Shown here: positions 51,529 to 58,481 of the stretch, one piece after another | How positions within the stretch are numbered: the stretch's first letter is position 1 | Layout: every line of letters begins with the position of its first letter | The notes under the pieces: model-generated | Database searches by the model: none | What the model saw: the letters and a program-made list of their open reading frames with translations, nothing else | What the model was told of the DNA's origin: nothing | Position numbers and translations under genes: made by a program | Assembly (NCBI GenBank): GCA_902766745.1 | Contig: CACXES010000141.1 | Coordinates: 122,759 to 186,758 of the forward strand | DNA from: an uncultured Ruminococcus sp. | GTDB taxonomy: Bacteria > Bacillota > Clostridia > Monoglobales > Monoglobaceae | Direction: 5' to 3' | DNA: 64,000 bases

Positions 51529-52830
51529 TTACATATCACAAATCAGCATATCCTCGTAGGTTTCGCGCCGTACGGCAGTCTTTATCTCTCCGTCCGCAGC
51601 AAAAAGCACAGGCGGACGGGGAATGCGGTTATAGTTGCTCGCCATTGAATAGTTGTAAGCGCCGGTTGACAAAACGGCAACAATTTCTCCGGTGTGAAGC
51701 TTAGAAATTTCCATATTTTCGCCTATCAGGTCACCCGATTCGCAGCACTTCCCGGCAAGAGTGATCACACTGTTGCGGAGTGCCTCGGGATTTTCGGCGG
51801 ACACTGCGGTATATTCCGACTGATACAGGATGTATCTGGGGTTGTCCGTCATTCCGCCGTCAATTGAAACATAGGTGCGTATACCGGGGATTTCCTTTAT
51901 TGTACCCACGGTGTACAAAGTCAGCCCGGCCTCGGCAACGACCGAACGTCCCGGCTCAACAATAATAAACGGAAGAGGAATGTCACGCTCTGCGGCAACA
52001 CGTTTTACCGTTTTCGATACGGCGTGCATATATTCGCCGTAGTCTATGGGTGTATCCTTTTCGGTGTACTTTATGCCGAAGCCGCCGCCGAGGTCAAGCT
52101 CCCGTGCGGTAACTCCGTGCTTTTCGCGCATATCGGCAATAAAGTTCATCATTATCTCCGCCGCAAGCTCAAAGGGAGCCAGCTCGAATATCTGAGAGCC
52201 GATATGGCAGTGGAAGCCGGTAACCTCAATGTTTTCCATGGATGCGGCAAGACCGACGATTTCGTCAGCCTCTCCGGTTTCGAGAATTGCGCCGAACTTC
52301 GAGTCTATCTGGCCGGTTTTTATAAAGCTGTGGGTGTGCGCATCAACGCCGGGGGTGATTCTGATAATAACCTTCACACAAACACCCAGCTCTCCGGCGA
52401 TTTTATTAATGCGCTCAAGCTCTGTCCGGTTGTCCGCAACGATTCTGCCGACACCGCATTTAATGGCATACTCAAGCTCGTCGAGGGTTTTGTTGTTCCC
52501 GTGGAAGTAAAGTCTTTCCGCGGGGAAGCCGGCCGAGAGAGCGGTATAAATTTCGCCGCCGGATACTACATCGGCACCCATTCCCTCTTCGGCGATAAGC
52601 CGATACATATATTTACACGAGAGCGCCTTGCTTGCGTAGAGCGCAAGACCGTTGCCGCCGTAGTATTTTTTGATGGAATCCACATATGCACGGCAGTTCT
52701 TTCTGACAGTTGCCTCATCGAGAACATATGCGGGCGTGCCGAATCGCTCGGCAACCTCAACAAGATCGCATCCGCTCATCTGCAGATGACCCTTTTCGTT
52801 TACATTCAAACAGTCCATGATAAACTGCAT
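51529..52830 (-). CDS. lysA: Diaminopimelate decarboxylase
   Basis: 433 residues. YASKALSCKYM holds the PLP lysine; GFHCHIGSQI, LDLGGGFGIKY and EPGRSVVAEAG form the barrel phosphate site; CCESGDLIGENM provides the catalytic Cys of the other subunit. It converts meso-DAP to lysine, drawing from the pool used by MurE. The ATG at 52830 follows GGAGGAG. Promoter upstream at 52870-52898. No lysine riboswitch seen in the short leader. Confidence 0.96.
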   Translation of the reverse strand: MQFIMDCLNVNEKGHLQMSGCDLVEVAERFGTPAYVLDEATVRKNCRAYVDSIKKYYGGNGLALYASKALSCKYMYRLIAEEGMGADVVSGGEIYTALSAGFPAERLYFHGNNKTLDELEYAIKCGVGRIVADNRTELERINKIAGELGVCVKVIIRITPGVDAHTHSFIKTGQIDSKFGAILETGEADEIVGLAASMENIEVTGFHCHIGSQIFELAPFELAAEIMMNFIADMREKHGVTARELDLGGGFGIKYTEKDTPIDYGEYMHAVSKTVKRVAAERDIPLPFIIVEPGRSVVAEAGLTLYTVGTIKEIPGIRTYVSIDGGMTDNPRYILYQSEYTAVSAENPEALRNSVITLAGKCCESGDLIGENMEISKLHTGEIVAVLSTGAYNYSMASNYNRIPRPPVLFAADGEIKTAVRRETYEDMLICDM

Positions 52831-52869
52831 TTTATCTCCTCCGGTAAAATCAAATTAGCAATCAGCATA

Positions 52870-52898
52870 ATTTTATCATATTTACATCTCTTTGTCAA
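52870..52898 (-). promoter_or_regulatory. Sigma-A promoter of lysA
   Basis: Minus strand: TTGACA (52898-52893), 17-bp spacer, TAAAAT (52875-52870). Confidence 0.75.
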
Positions 52899-52972
52899 AT
52901 AAAATAATCGGCATGAAAACACGCTTTTTATCGGAAATTTTCACAATAAAGCCGTGTTTGTCGGACTCTGTC

Positions 52973-53008
52973 AAAAAAAGAGCCCGCCGCAGAAAACTGC
53001 GGCGGGCT
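52973..53008 (-). terminator. Intrinsic terminator after the small DUF gene and its 3' region
   Basis: AGCCCGCCGCAG pairs perfectly with CTGCGGCGGGCT around AAAA; on the minus strand it is followed by a T tract (52973-52979). Confidence 0.9.
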
Positions 53009-53129
53009 AGGCGGCCTGCGTAGTATATCCGGTATTAAGGGTAAAGCTAACCAAAACCAAAGCATTTAAAATGAGTATTTATAGGCCTGCTTCGCCAGGC
53101 CGCAAAGTCCCGCAGGGACTTAATACCTG
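53009..53129 (-). ncRNA. Structured 3' region or small RNA with competing helices
   Basis: Minus-strand order 5' to 3': GGTATTAAG (53127-53119), nested hairpin AAGTCCC/GGGACTT (53121-53105), GCGGCCTG (53103-53096), hairpin GGCCTG/CAGGCC (53101-53084), CTTAATACC (53039-53031), CAGGCCGC (53018-53011), terminator. The outer 9-bp pairing and the 8-bp GCGGCCTG pairing cross each other, allowing a pseudoknot, and both compete with the local hairpins. No known RNA family recognised. It may be the 3' end of the 53130 gene's mRNA or an RNA of its own. Confidence 0.4.
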
Positions 53130-53378
53130 TTACGGCTGTCCCGGAAGTACGTCACACAATGTACATGGGGTAACCTCATAGCTGCACAGCATATCAACGG
53201 TCTTTTCCGCTTCCTCAAAAGTGAAAAATCTGTCATCTGCGCTTGAATGCTCGACCAAATCATTTCCTATGTACATATCGGCGGATATGCCGAATCGTCT
53301 CTCGTCAGCCGCATTTTCAGTAATTGAAAAACACAACTGAGCTATTTCTCCGTCTTCTGTCATAATTTCAATTTTCAT
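53130..53378 (-). CDS. Small protein of unknown function (DUF6514-like)
   Basis: 82 residues, acidic, no signal or helix of membrane type. The ending LCSYEVTPCTLCDVLPG recalls a group of small clostridial proteins (DUF6514 as I remember it) ending in xPxHLxDVxxD; without a search this is tentative. Start ATG 53378 follows AGGGAG. A weak promoter TTGTGT-17-TAATTT may lie just upstream. Notable for the structured region directly after its stop. Confidence 0.6.
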   Translation of the reverse strand: MKIEIMTEDGEIAQLCFSITENAADERRFGISADMYIGNDLVEHSSADDRFFTFEEAEKTVDMLCSYEVTPCTLCDVLPGQP

Positions 53379-53664
53379 ATTAACTCCCTACTAAAATTAT
53401 TTTTTTACACGTCTTTACACAATCTTAATACTGACCGGTATTATGCCGGCTTGCCGTTACTGAAAATTATGACACAAAAAGAGCTTAATTGCAAGCCACT
53501 CTTGTCGCACAGTCAATATTGAAAAAAAACAGAGTTAAAATGCCGCTTTTTGAGGAGTGCCAAAAAATTATGTAAACCAATCGGCTTATTTTACCTATGA
53601 AAATAATCAAATTTATGTGTATTTCAAGGGTTTCAAGCGACAAATATTGAATAATATACCAAAT

Positions 53665-53698
53665 CGGGATAAATATTCAATCCCGTTATGGGATAATT
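53665..53698 (+). promoter_or_regulatory. Candidate operator of the XRE regulator
   Basis: CGGGAT (53665-53670) and ATCCCG (53680-53685) form an inverted repeat with 9-bp spacer; a third half-site TGGGATAA follows at 53689. Position just before the regulator gene suggests autoregulation. The rest of the 53379-53719 gap holds the TAATAC/GTATTA palindrome near 53425-53443 and AT-rich DNA; no gene seen. Confidence 0.5.
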
Positions 53699-53719
53699 GT
53701 GGATAAAGGAGTGGTGAAT

Positions 53720-53929
53720 GTGCGCTTGAGAGGACTCAGGAAGGGCAAAAGAATGTCGCAGCAGAAGCTTGCCATTGAGCTTGGAATGAATCAGAATAGT
53801 GTGAGCAGATATGAAACGGGGGAGAGGGAAGCGGATTATCAAACACTGATTAGCATTGCGGATTACTTTGACGTATCCATAGATTATCTTTTGGAGAGAA
53901 CGGATAACCCTCGGTTTTTGAAACAGTAA
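53720..53929 (+). CDS. XRE-family helix-turn-helix regulator
   Basis: 69 residues from the GTG at 53720, 8 nt after AAAGGAG; earlier in-frame GTG codons overlap that site. The protein is a bare HTH_3 domain: RLRGLRKGKRMSQQKLA, ELGMNQNSVSRYETGERE (recognition helix) and LISIADYFDVSIDYLLER. No effector domain. Such minimal regulators act as dimers on inverted repeats like the one upstream. Stands alone between a small DUF gene and infC, so its targets are unknown. Confidence 0.9.
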   Translation: MRLRGLRKGKRMSQQKLAIELGMNQNSVSRYETGEREADYQTLISIADYFDVSIDYLLERTDNPRFLKQ

Positions 53930-53979
53930 TCAGTCGATTGTAAAATTTAAAAATAAAACTCAAAAAATAAAAAAAGGTC

Positions 53980-54008
53980 TTGACAACGGTAAAAATATAT
54001 GGTATTAT
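53980..54008 (+). promoter_or_regulatory. Sigma-A promoter of infC-rpmI-rplT
   Basis: Consensus TTGACA (53980-53985), 17-bp spacer, TATTAT (54003-54008). Leader of about 150 nt. Confidence 0.85.
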
Positions 54009-54014
54009 AATCCG

Positions 54015-54141
54015 GTAAAGCAGAAGTTTGCCGCTTCTCCCCTCAGCCTCAGGCGAAAGGGTCGGATAATTTCATATATTAATTCTATATTATATATAAA
54101 TTTTGTGCGGCGTACTTTGTGCGGCCGTTTTTTTGTGCGGC
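54015..54141 (+). promoter_or_regulatory. infC leader, L20-type attenuator candidate
   Basis: The leader begins with a hairpin AGAAG/CTTCT (54022-54038), then a nested CCC-GCC/GGC-GGG stem (about 54040-54062). Later, three direct GTGCGGC copies at 54105, 54119 and 54135 surround a run of seven T (54128-54134). Firmicute infC operons are controlled by L20 binding such leaders. The terminator stem here is only weakly supported (CGGC/GCCG). Confidence 0.5.
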
Positions 54142-54165
54142 AATGACTTTTTGGAGGTGTCTTAA

Positions 54166-54681
54166 ATAGCAAAGCAGGATTTAATGATAAATGAAGAAAT
54201 CAGGGATAAGGAAGTTCGTTTGATAGGTTCAAACGGAGAGCAGCTCGGTATTGTATCTTCGGCTGAGGCGCAGAGGCTTGCCGATGAAAGCAACCTTGAT
54301 TTGGTGAAGATTGCGCCGCAGGCAAAGCCGCCCGTATGTAAAATTATGGACTACGGAAAGCACAAGTTTGAGCTTGCGAAGCGGGAAAAGGAAAACCGTA
54401 AAAATCAAAAGGTCAGCAATGTGAAAGAGGTCAGACTTACCCCTAATATTGATGACCACGATTTCAACACTAAATTAAATCAGGCAGTGAAATTCCTTAA
54501 GGCCGGAGATAAGGTTAAGGTTTCGGTTCGCTTCCGCGGACGTGAAATCACACACAGCTCGCTGGGTCGGGATTTGCTTATCCGCTTCCGCAGCGGTGTT
54601 GAAGAAGTCGGAATGTCCGATAAGGACATAAAGATGGAAGGCAGAAACATGGCTATGGTTCTGTCGCCGAAAAAAGCGTAA
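54166..54681 (+). CDS. infC: Translation initiation factor IF-3, probable AUA start
   Basis: 171 residues if started at ATA 54166, 165 from the ATG at 54184. LINEEIRD-type N-terminus (MINEEIRDKEVRLIG), PPVCKIMDYGKHKFE and VKEVRLTPNIDDHDF are IF-3 signatures; the C-terminal domain binds 16S rRNA. GGAGG at 54153-54157 lies 8 nt before the ATA and 26 nt before the ATG. Rare starts on infC are the known basis of its autoregulation in Escherichia coli (AUU), so I prefer the ATA. A weaker AGGA precedes the ATG. Confidence 0.93.
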   Translation: MAKQDLMINEEIRDKEVRLIGSNGEQLGIVSSAEAQRLADESNLDLVKIAPQAKPPVCKIMDYGKHKFELAKREKENRKNQKVSNVKEVRLTPNIDDHDFNTKLNQAVKFLKAGDKVKVSVRFRGREITHSSLGRDLLIRFRSGVEEVGMSDKDIKMEGRNMAMVLSPKKA

Positions 54682-54765
54682 GTGTACGGAGCTTTGAGGT
54701 TTCAAGCAGGATTTTAATTTCCAAAAGGTTAAATTTAATATGTAATACGGAAGGAGAGAAATAAT

Positions 54766-54963
54766 ATGCCTAAAATTAAAACTCACAGAGGAGCAGCTAA
54801 GCGTTTTGGCGTTACCAAGAACGGTAAGGTGAAGAGAGCAAAGGCTTTCAGAAGCCACATCTTAAACAAGAAGAGCACCAAGAGAAAGAGACACCTTAGA
54901 AAGGGCGGTTACCTTTCAAGTGCAAACGAGGCGACAATTAAGAGCATGATGCCTTATAAATAA
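54766..54963 (+). CDS. rpmI: 50S ribosomal protein L35
   Basis: 65 residues, very basic. [22 protein letters not shown] and [17 protein letters not shown] are the L35 signatures. Preceded by AAGGAGAG. Middle gene of infC-rpmI-rplT, so it shares the leader control. Confidence 0.97.
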   Translation: MPKIKTHRGAAKRFGVTKNGKVKRAKAFRSHILNKKSTKRKRHLRKGGYLSSANEATIKSMMPYK

Positions 54964-55011
54964 GCCGCAGAGGTTTATCAAAACGTTTAATTCAGAGAGG
55001 AGTAAATAAAG

Positions 55012-55356
55012 ATGGCAAGAGTTAAAGGCGCGATGAAAACTCGTGCAAGACATAAGAAAATTTTGAAGCTTGCAAAGGGCTACAGAGGTGCAAAGAGCAA
55101 GCTCTACAAGACCGCAAACCAAGCGGTAATGAAATCTCTGTCATATGCTTACAGAGACAGAAAGGCAAAGAAGAGAGAATTCAGACAGCTTTGGATCGCA
55201 CGTATCAGTGCGGCTGCCCGTATGAACGGTATCAGCTACAGTAAGTTTATGAACGGACTTAAGACTCAGGGAATCGAGATCAACAGGAAGATGCTTGCTG
55301 AAATCGCAGTATCCGATCCCGAGACATTTAAGAGCTTGGTTGACCGTGTTAAATAA
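55012..55356 (+). CDS. rplT: 50S ribosomal protein L20
   Basis: 114 residues, slightly shorter at the C-terminus than the usual 117-119. [24 protein letters not shown] and the [23 protein letters not shown] block are L20 signatures. It nucleates early 50S assembly and, in Firmicutes, represses its own operon through the leader. Ends 20 bp before the terminator at 55378. Confidence 0.97.
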   Translation: MARVKGAMKTRARHKKILKLAKGYRGAKSKLYKTANQAVMKSLSYAYRDRKAKKREFRQLWIARISAAARMNGISYSKFMNGLKTQGIEINRKMLAEIAVSDPETFKSLVDRVK

Positions 55357-55377
55357 GTGACTGCTTAGAGTTATGAG

Positions 55378-55417
55378 AGATTCTTCTGCGGCGCATAGCT
55401 GCCGCGGAGAATCTTTT
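55378..55417 (+). terminator. Intrinsic terminator of infC-rpmI-rplT
   Basis: AGATTCT and GCGGC pair with GCCGC and AGAATCT, followed by TTTT. Downstream, a GTGCGG/CCGCAC hairpin (55480-55516) lies before the folate riboswitch. Confidence 0.8.
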
Positions 55418-55560
55418 GTGTTATATAACTGCACTCCGAAAATTTCGGCTGCGCCGAGGGCGGAGGCAGGAATTTGAATGTGCGGTGCCGGCTGCCGATT
55501 TTGCCGCCTGCCGCACGGAACATATCAAAAATAATTAAATTTATAAAATAAAAATAAAGA

Positions 55561-55674
55561 ACAGAGTAGGCATCCATGCGTTGACCGTAACACGGTCTGG
55601 AGTGTCGTACGCACAGGGAGTTGGCGAACGGACGAAGTGCATATTGCTGCGGTATGGGTGCCGCATCCCGCTGT
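55561..55674 (+). promoter_or_regulatory. Tetrahydrofolate (THF) riboswitch
   Basis: Conserved blocks in family order: AGAGTAG, ATGCGTT, GCGAACGGACGAAG-like central region, and GCATCCCGCTGT at the 3' end. ACAG pairs with CTGT (outer stem) and GGCATCC with GGGTGCC (second stem). The next gene is a folate-type ECF transporter, the commonest target of this riboswitch. Downstream GCTGT (55713) and ACAGC (55736) followed by TTTT may form a weak terminator, so control could be by termination or initiation. Confidence 0.85.
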
Positions 55675-55757
55675 AGGGTATTTATATCCAATCACAACAA
55701 AATATCTCTTTTGCTGTGTCGGCGGTGTCTGTCAAACAGCTTTTGGGAGGTATTTTT

Positions 55758-56471
55758 ATGCAAGGCTTTGCAAAATGGTTTGACGGCACAATGGATTTAT
55801 GTAAATCCGCGATTCGTGCCGGTCTTGAACATGGTAGTTTGATTTTTAAGGTTTTTTCGGATTTTTGGGTTGGTGCCGGGATCATAATATCGGTTTTTGT
55901 TATTTTACTGGCAATAAATATAGTACGGGGCGGCAGACAGTTTTCGGCAGCGGCAAAGGATCCGCGCTGTCTGACGATGTGTGCGGTGCTTATTGCCGCA
56001 AATGCTGTTCTCGGGTATTTCACGATACCGTTTACCTCATATCTGCGCGTAGGCTTTGGGTTTATAACAACACCGATTGCGGCGTTTATGTTCGGCCCGC
56101 TTGTGGGCGGAGCGGTTGCGGTGCTGTCGGATATTGTATCCTTTGCCCTAAAGCCTACCGGCGGATTTTTGTTTACCTATACCCTTTGTACGGGCATAGC
56201 AGGCATGGTCTACGGTATGGTTCTGTACGGCAGAAAGCTTTCTCCGACACGAGTGTTTTTGTGTAAGCTGCTTGTGATTTTAGCGGTAAATATTATTCTC
56301 AATTCAATTGCGCTTTCACCTACGGCAGGCAGCGGTATGCTCGGCATACTTCCGTCAAGAATCATTAAAAACCTGCTGCTTTGGCCCATACAGGGAATAG
56401 TGGTATATGAGGTGCTTAAATTGATTGTTAAGGGACGGATCGGGTATGCGCAGAATATTAACAAGCCGTGA
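55758..56471 (+). CDS. folT: Folate ECF transporter substrate-binding subunit
   Basis: 237 residues from ATG 55758, 7 nt after GGGAGG. About six membrane helices; RCLTMCAVLIAANAVLGYFTI and FGFITTPIAAFMFGPLVGGAVAVLSDIVSF are typical of ECF S components of the folate group. An extra N-terminal helix of about 70 residues precedes the usual start. It captures folates and uses a shared ECF energising module encoded elsewhere. The THF riboswitch upstream supports the substrate. The 3' end overlaps the next gene by 26 bp. Confidence 0.92.
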   Translation: MQGFAKWFDGTMDLCKSAIRAGLEHGSLIFKVFSDFWVGAGIIISVFVILLAINIVRGGRQFSAAAKDPRCLTMCAVLIAANAVLGYFTIPFTSYLRVGFGFITTPIAAFMFGPLVGGAVAVLSDIVSFALKPTGGFLFTYTLCTGIAGMVYGMVLYGRKLSPTRVFLCKLLVILAVNIILNSIALSPTAGSGMLGILPSRIIKNLLLWPIQGIVVYEVLKLIVKGRIGYAQNINKP

Positions 56472-57231
56472 TAACGGCGTTTTAAAGACAGCGAGAGCAC
56501 TTGGCAGAAAAAAATTCAGAGACCGCGAGGGTCTTTATCTTGCGGAGGGCTTGCGGCTTGTCACGGATGCGGTGCAAAGTGTGCCGGACTTAATTGAGTA
56601 TTTTATCGCAAGCGAGAATTTCTGCGAAAAGAATAATAGTTTAATAAATACTCTTGACAACGAGGGGAAAATTGTATATATTACAAATGACAGACTTTTT
56701 GATGAAATATCGCAGACCGAAACGCCGCAGGGGATTGCTGCGGTTTTGAAAAAACCCGAACGGGCAGAGGCGGATTTTGAAAAGCTTTCCTATGTCCTGA
56801 TTCTGGATGGTGTGTCGGAGCCGGGGAATATGGGAACAATAATCCGTACCGCAGAGGCGGCAGGGGTTGAGCTTATACTTCTCGGCAGCGGCTGCGCAGA
56901 CGTGTACGCCCCAAAGGTCGTCAGAGCGGCAATGGGCTCGGTATTCCGTATGAATTTCGGAGATATGGAGGCATCATTGCCGAAGCTGAAGGCGGCAGGC
57001 TTCTGCATTGCGGCAACGGCTCTCAAAAATTCGGAGCCGATCGAAACGGCGGAAATATCCGGAAAGAGGGCGCTTGTTATCGGGAGCGAGGCTCACGGAG
57101 TATCGGACGGCGTTCTTGACGCTGCGGATATTGCTGTCAGAATTGATATGTGCGGTCGGGTAGAATCCCTGAATGCCGCTGTTGCGGCAGGGATTGCCAT
57201 GTATATGCTCAGACCGCGCCTTCAGAGGTGA
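56446..57231 (+). CDS. SpoU/TrmH-family RNA 2'-O-methyltransferase
   Basis: 261 residues from ATG 56446. An N-terminal L30e-like substrate-binding domain (about 1-95) precedes the SPOUT knot: GVSEPGNMGTIIRTAEAAGV (motif 1), VIGSEAHGVS (motif 2) and VESLNAAVAAGIAMY (motif 3). Family members methylate ribose in 23S rRNA or tRNA; the target cannot be told from sequence. Translationally coupled to folT by overlap. dprA starts 5 bp after its stop. Confidence 0.93.
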   Translation: MRRILTSRDNGVLKTARALGRKKFRDREGLYLAEGLRLVTDAVQSVPDLIEYFIASENFCEKNNSLINTLDNEGKIVYITNDRLFDEISQTETPQGIAAVLKKPERAEADFEKLSYVLILDGVSEPGNMGTIIRTAEAAGVELILLGSGCADVYAPKVVRAAMGSVFRMNFGDMEASLPKLKAAGFCIAATALKNSEPIETAEISGKRALVIGSEAHGVSDGVLDAADIAVRIDMCGRVESLNAAVAAGIAMYMLRPRLQR

Positions 57232-57235
57232 GAGT

Positions 57236-58441
57236 ATGGATTCGGGCGATGGACTTTTATACAGGCTGTGGCTTAATATTTTATGCGGTCATAATCCGAG
57301 GCTGATACACAAATGCATTGAAGGCTGCGGAAGTGCCGAGGAAATTTATAACTCCGACACTCTGTATAAGAGGGCGGTGTCGTTCTTGGGAATCAGAGCA
57401 AGACTTCGAGCGCATCGGGACCTCGACACTGCAAGACAGCTTGCGGAATTCTGCTCGGAGTCGGGAATAGATATAATCACGATTGACGACAGGCGATATC
57501 CGAGGCGGCTGGCGGAGGTTTATATGCCGCCGCAGCTGATTTATGTCAAGGGTGAGCTGCCGGATATTGATTATCTTGTAAGTATTACGGTTGTGGGCTC
57601 TCGTGAGTGCTCCGATTACGGAAGGAAGTTTGCAAACGAGCTGGCGTATGATATGGCGAAGGCGGGCGTTTTGATTGTCAGCGGAATGGCAATGGGAATA
57701 GACGCAGCGGCTCATCGCGGTGCGCTTGCGGCCGGACACATGACTGCTGCGGTATTGGCGGGCGGCGTAGACGTTGTTTATCCTGCGGCAAACCGTGAGT
57801 TGTACAGGGAGATAGAGCAGAGAGGTGCAATTATCTCGGAGCGTCCGCCGCAGACGGTGGGCAGAGGTAATTTCTACAGAGAAAGAAACCGAATACTGGC
57901 GGGATTGTCCTGCGGAGTGGTTATTGTTGAGGGCGGCGAGAGCAGCGGAACCAAGCTGACGGCAAATCATGCCATAGATTCCAATCGCGACTTATTTGCC
58001 GTGCCGGGAAAGCCCGGTGACGAGGGAGCGGAGCTTCCGAATCGGCTTATCAAGGACAGTGCGAGGCTTGTAACCTCGGCGGAGGACATAATCAGCGAGT
58101 ATATCTCGGTCTATCCCATAGAGCTTAAATACGGGATAGATATGATAGACGAAACGCATTCAGAGCGCAGGCGGCGGAGAATAAATGATAATGAGCCGAA
58201 AGGCACCGCAGCGCAGAACCGAAGCAGTGCGGAGGAGAAGAAGCCGCCGCGAAGCTTTGAAAATTTTGACGGAAAACAGAGAATAATACTGGAATATCTA
58301 TATCATAATAACGAGGCACACATAGACGATATTTCGCATGACTGCAATATTGCGATGTCGGAGCTCAGCTTTTTGATTATACAGCTGGAAATGCAGCAGG
58401 TAATCACACAGTCTGCCGGCGAGCATTTTTCGCTCAGATAA
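57236..58441 (+). CDS. dprA: DNA-processing protein DprA
   Basis: 401 residues from ATG 57236 after AGAGGTGAG; a longer frame to 57173 overlaps the methyltransferase. Residues about 60-290 form the Rossmann core: VGSRECSDYG, GMAMGIDAAAHRGALAAG, GGVDVVYPAANR and ERNRILAGLS. A Ser/Glu-rich linker follows, then a C-terminal winged helix (DprA_WH). DprA loads RecA on incoming single strands in transformation. Just before topA, a conserved Firmicute order. Confidence 0.96.
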   Translation: MDSGDGLLYRLWLNILCGHNPRLIHKCIEGCGSAEEIYNSDTLYKRAVSFLGIRARLRAHRDLDTARQLAEFCSESGIDIITIDDRRYPRRLAEVYMPPQLIYVKGELPDIDYLVSITVVGSRECSDYGRKFANELAYDMAKAGVLIVSGMAMGIDAAAHRGALAAGHMTAAVLAGGVDVVYPAANRELYREIEQRGAIISERPPQTVGRGNFYRERNRILAGLSCGVVIVEGGESSGTKLTANHAIDSNRDLFAVPGKPGDEGAELPNRLIKDSARLVTSAEDIISEYISVYPIELKYGIDMIDETHSERRRRRINDNEPKGTAAQNRSSAEEKKPPRSFENFDGKQRIILEYLYHNNEAHIDDISHDCNIAMSELSFLIIQLEMQQVITQSAGEHFSLR

Positions 58442-58481
58442 TATAAGGATAAATTTGTCAGTAAGCAGGAGGATTAGGTTT

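Noticed and set aside
52831..52869. Lysine riboswitch before lysA
   Set aside because: The leader is under 50 nt, too short for the lysine aptamer.
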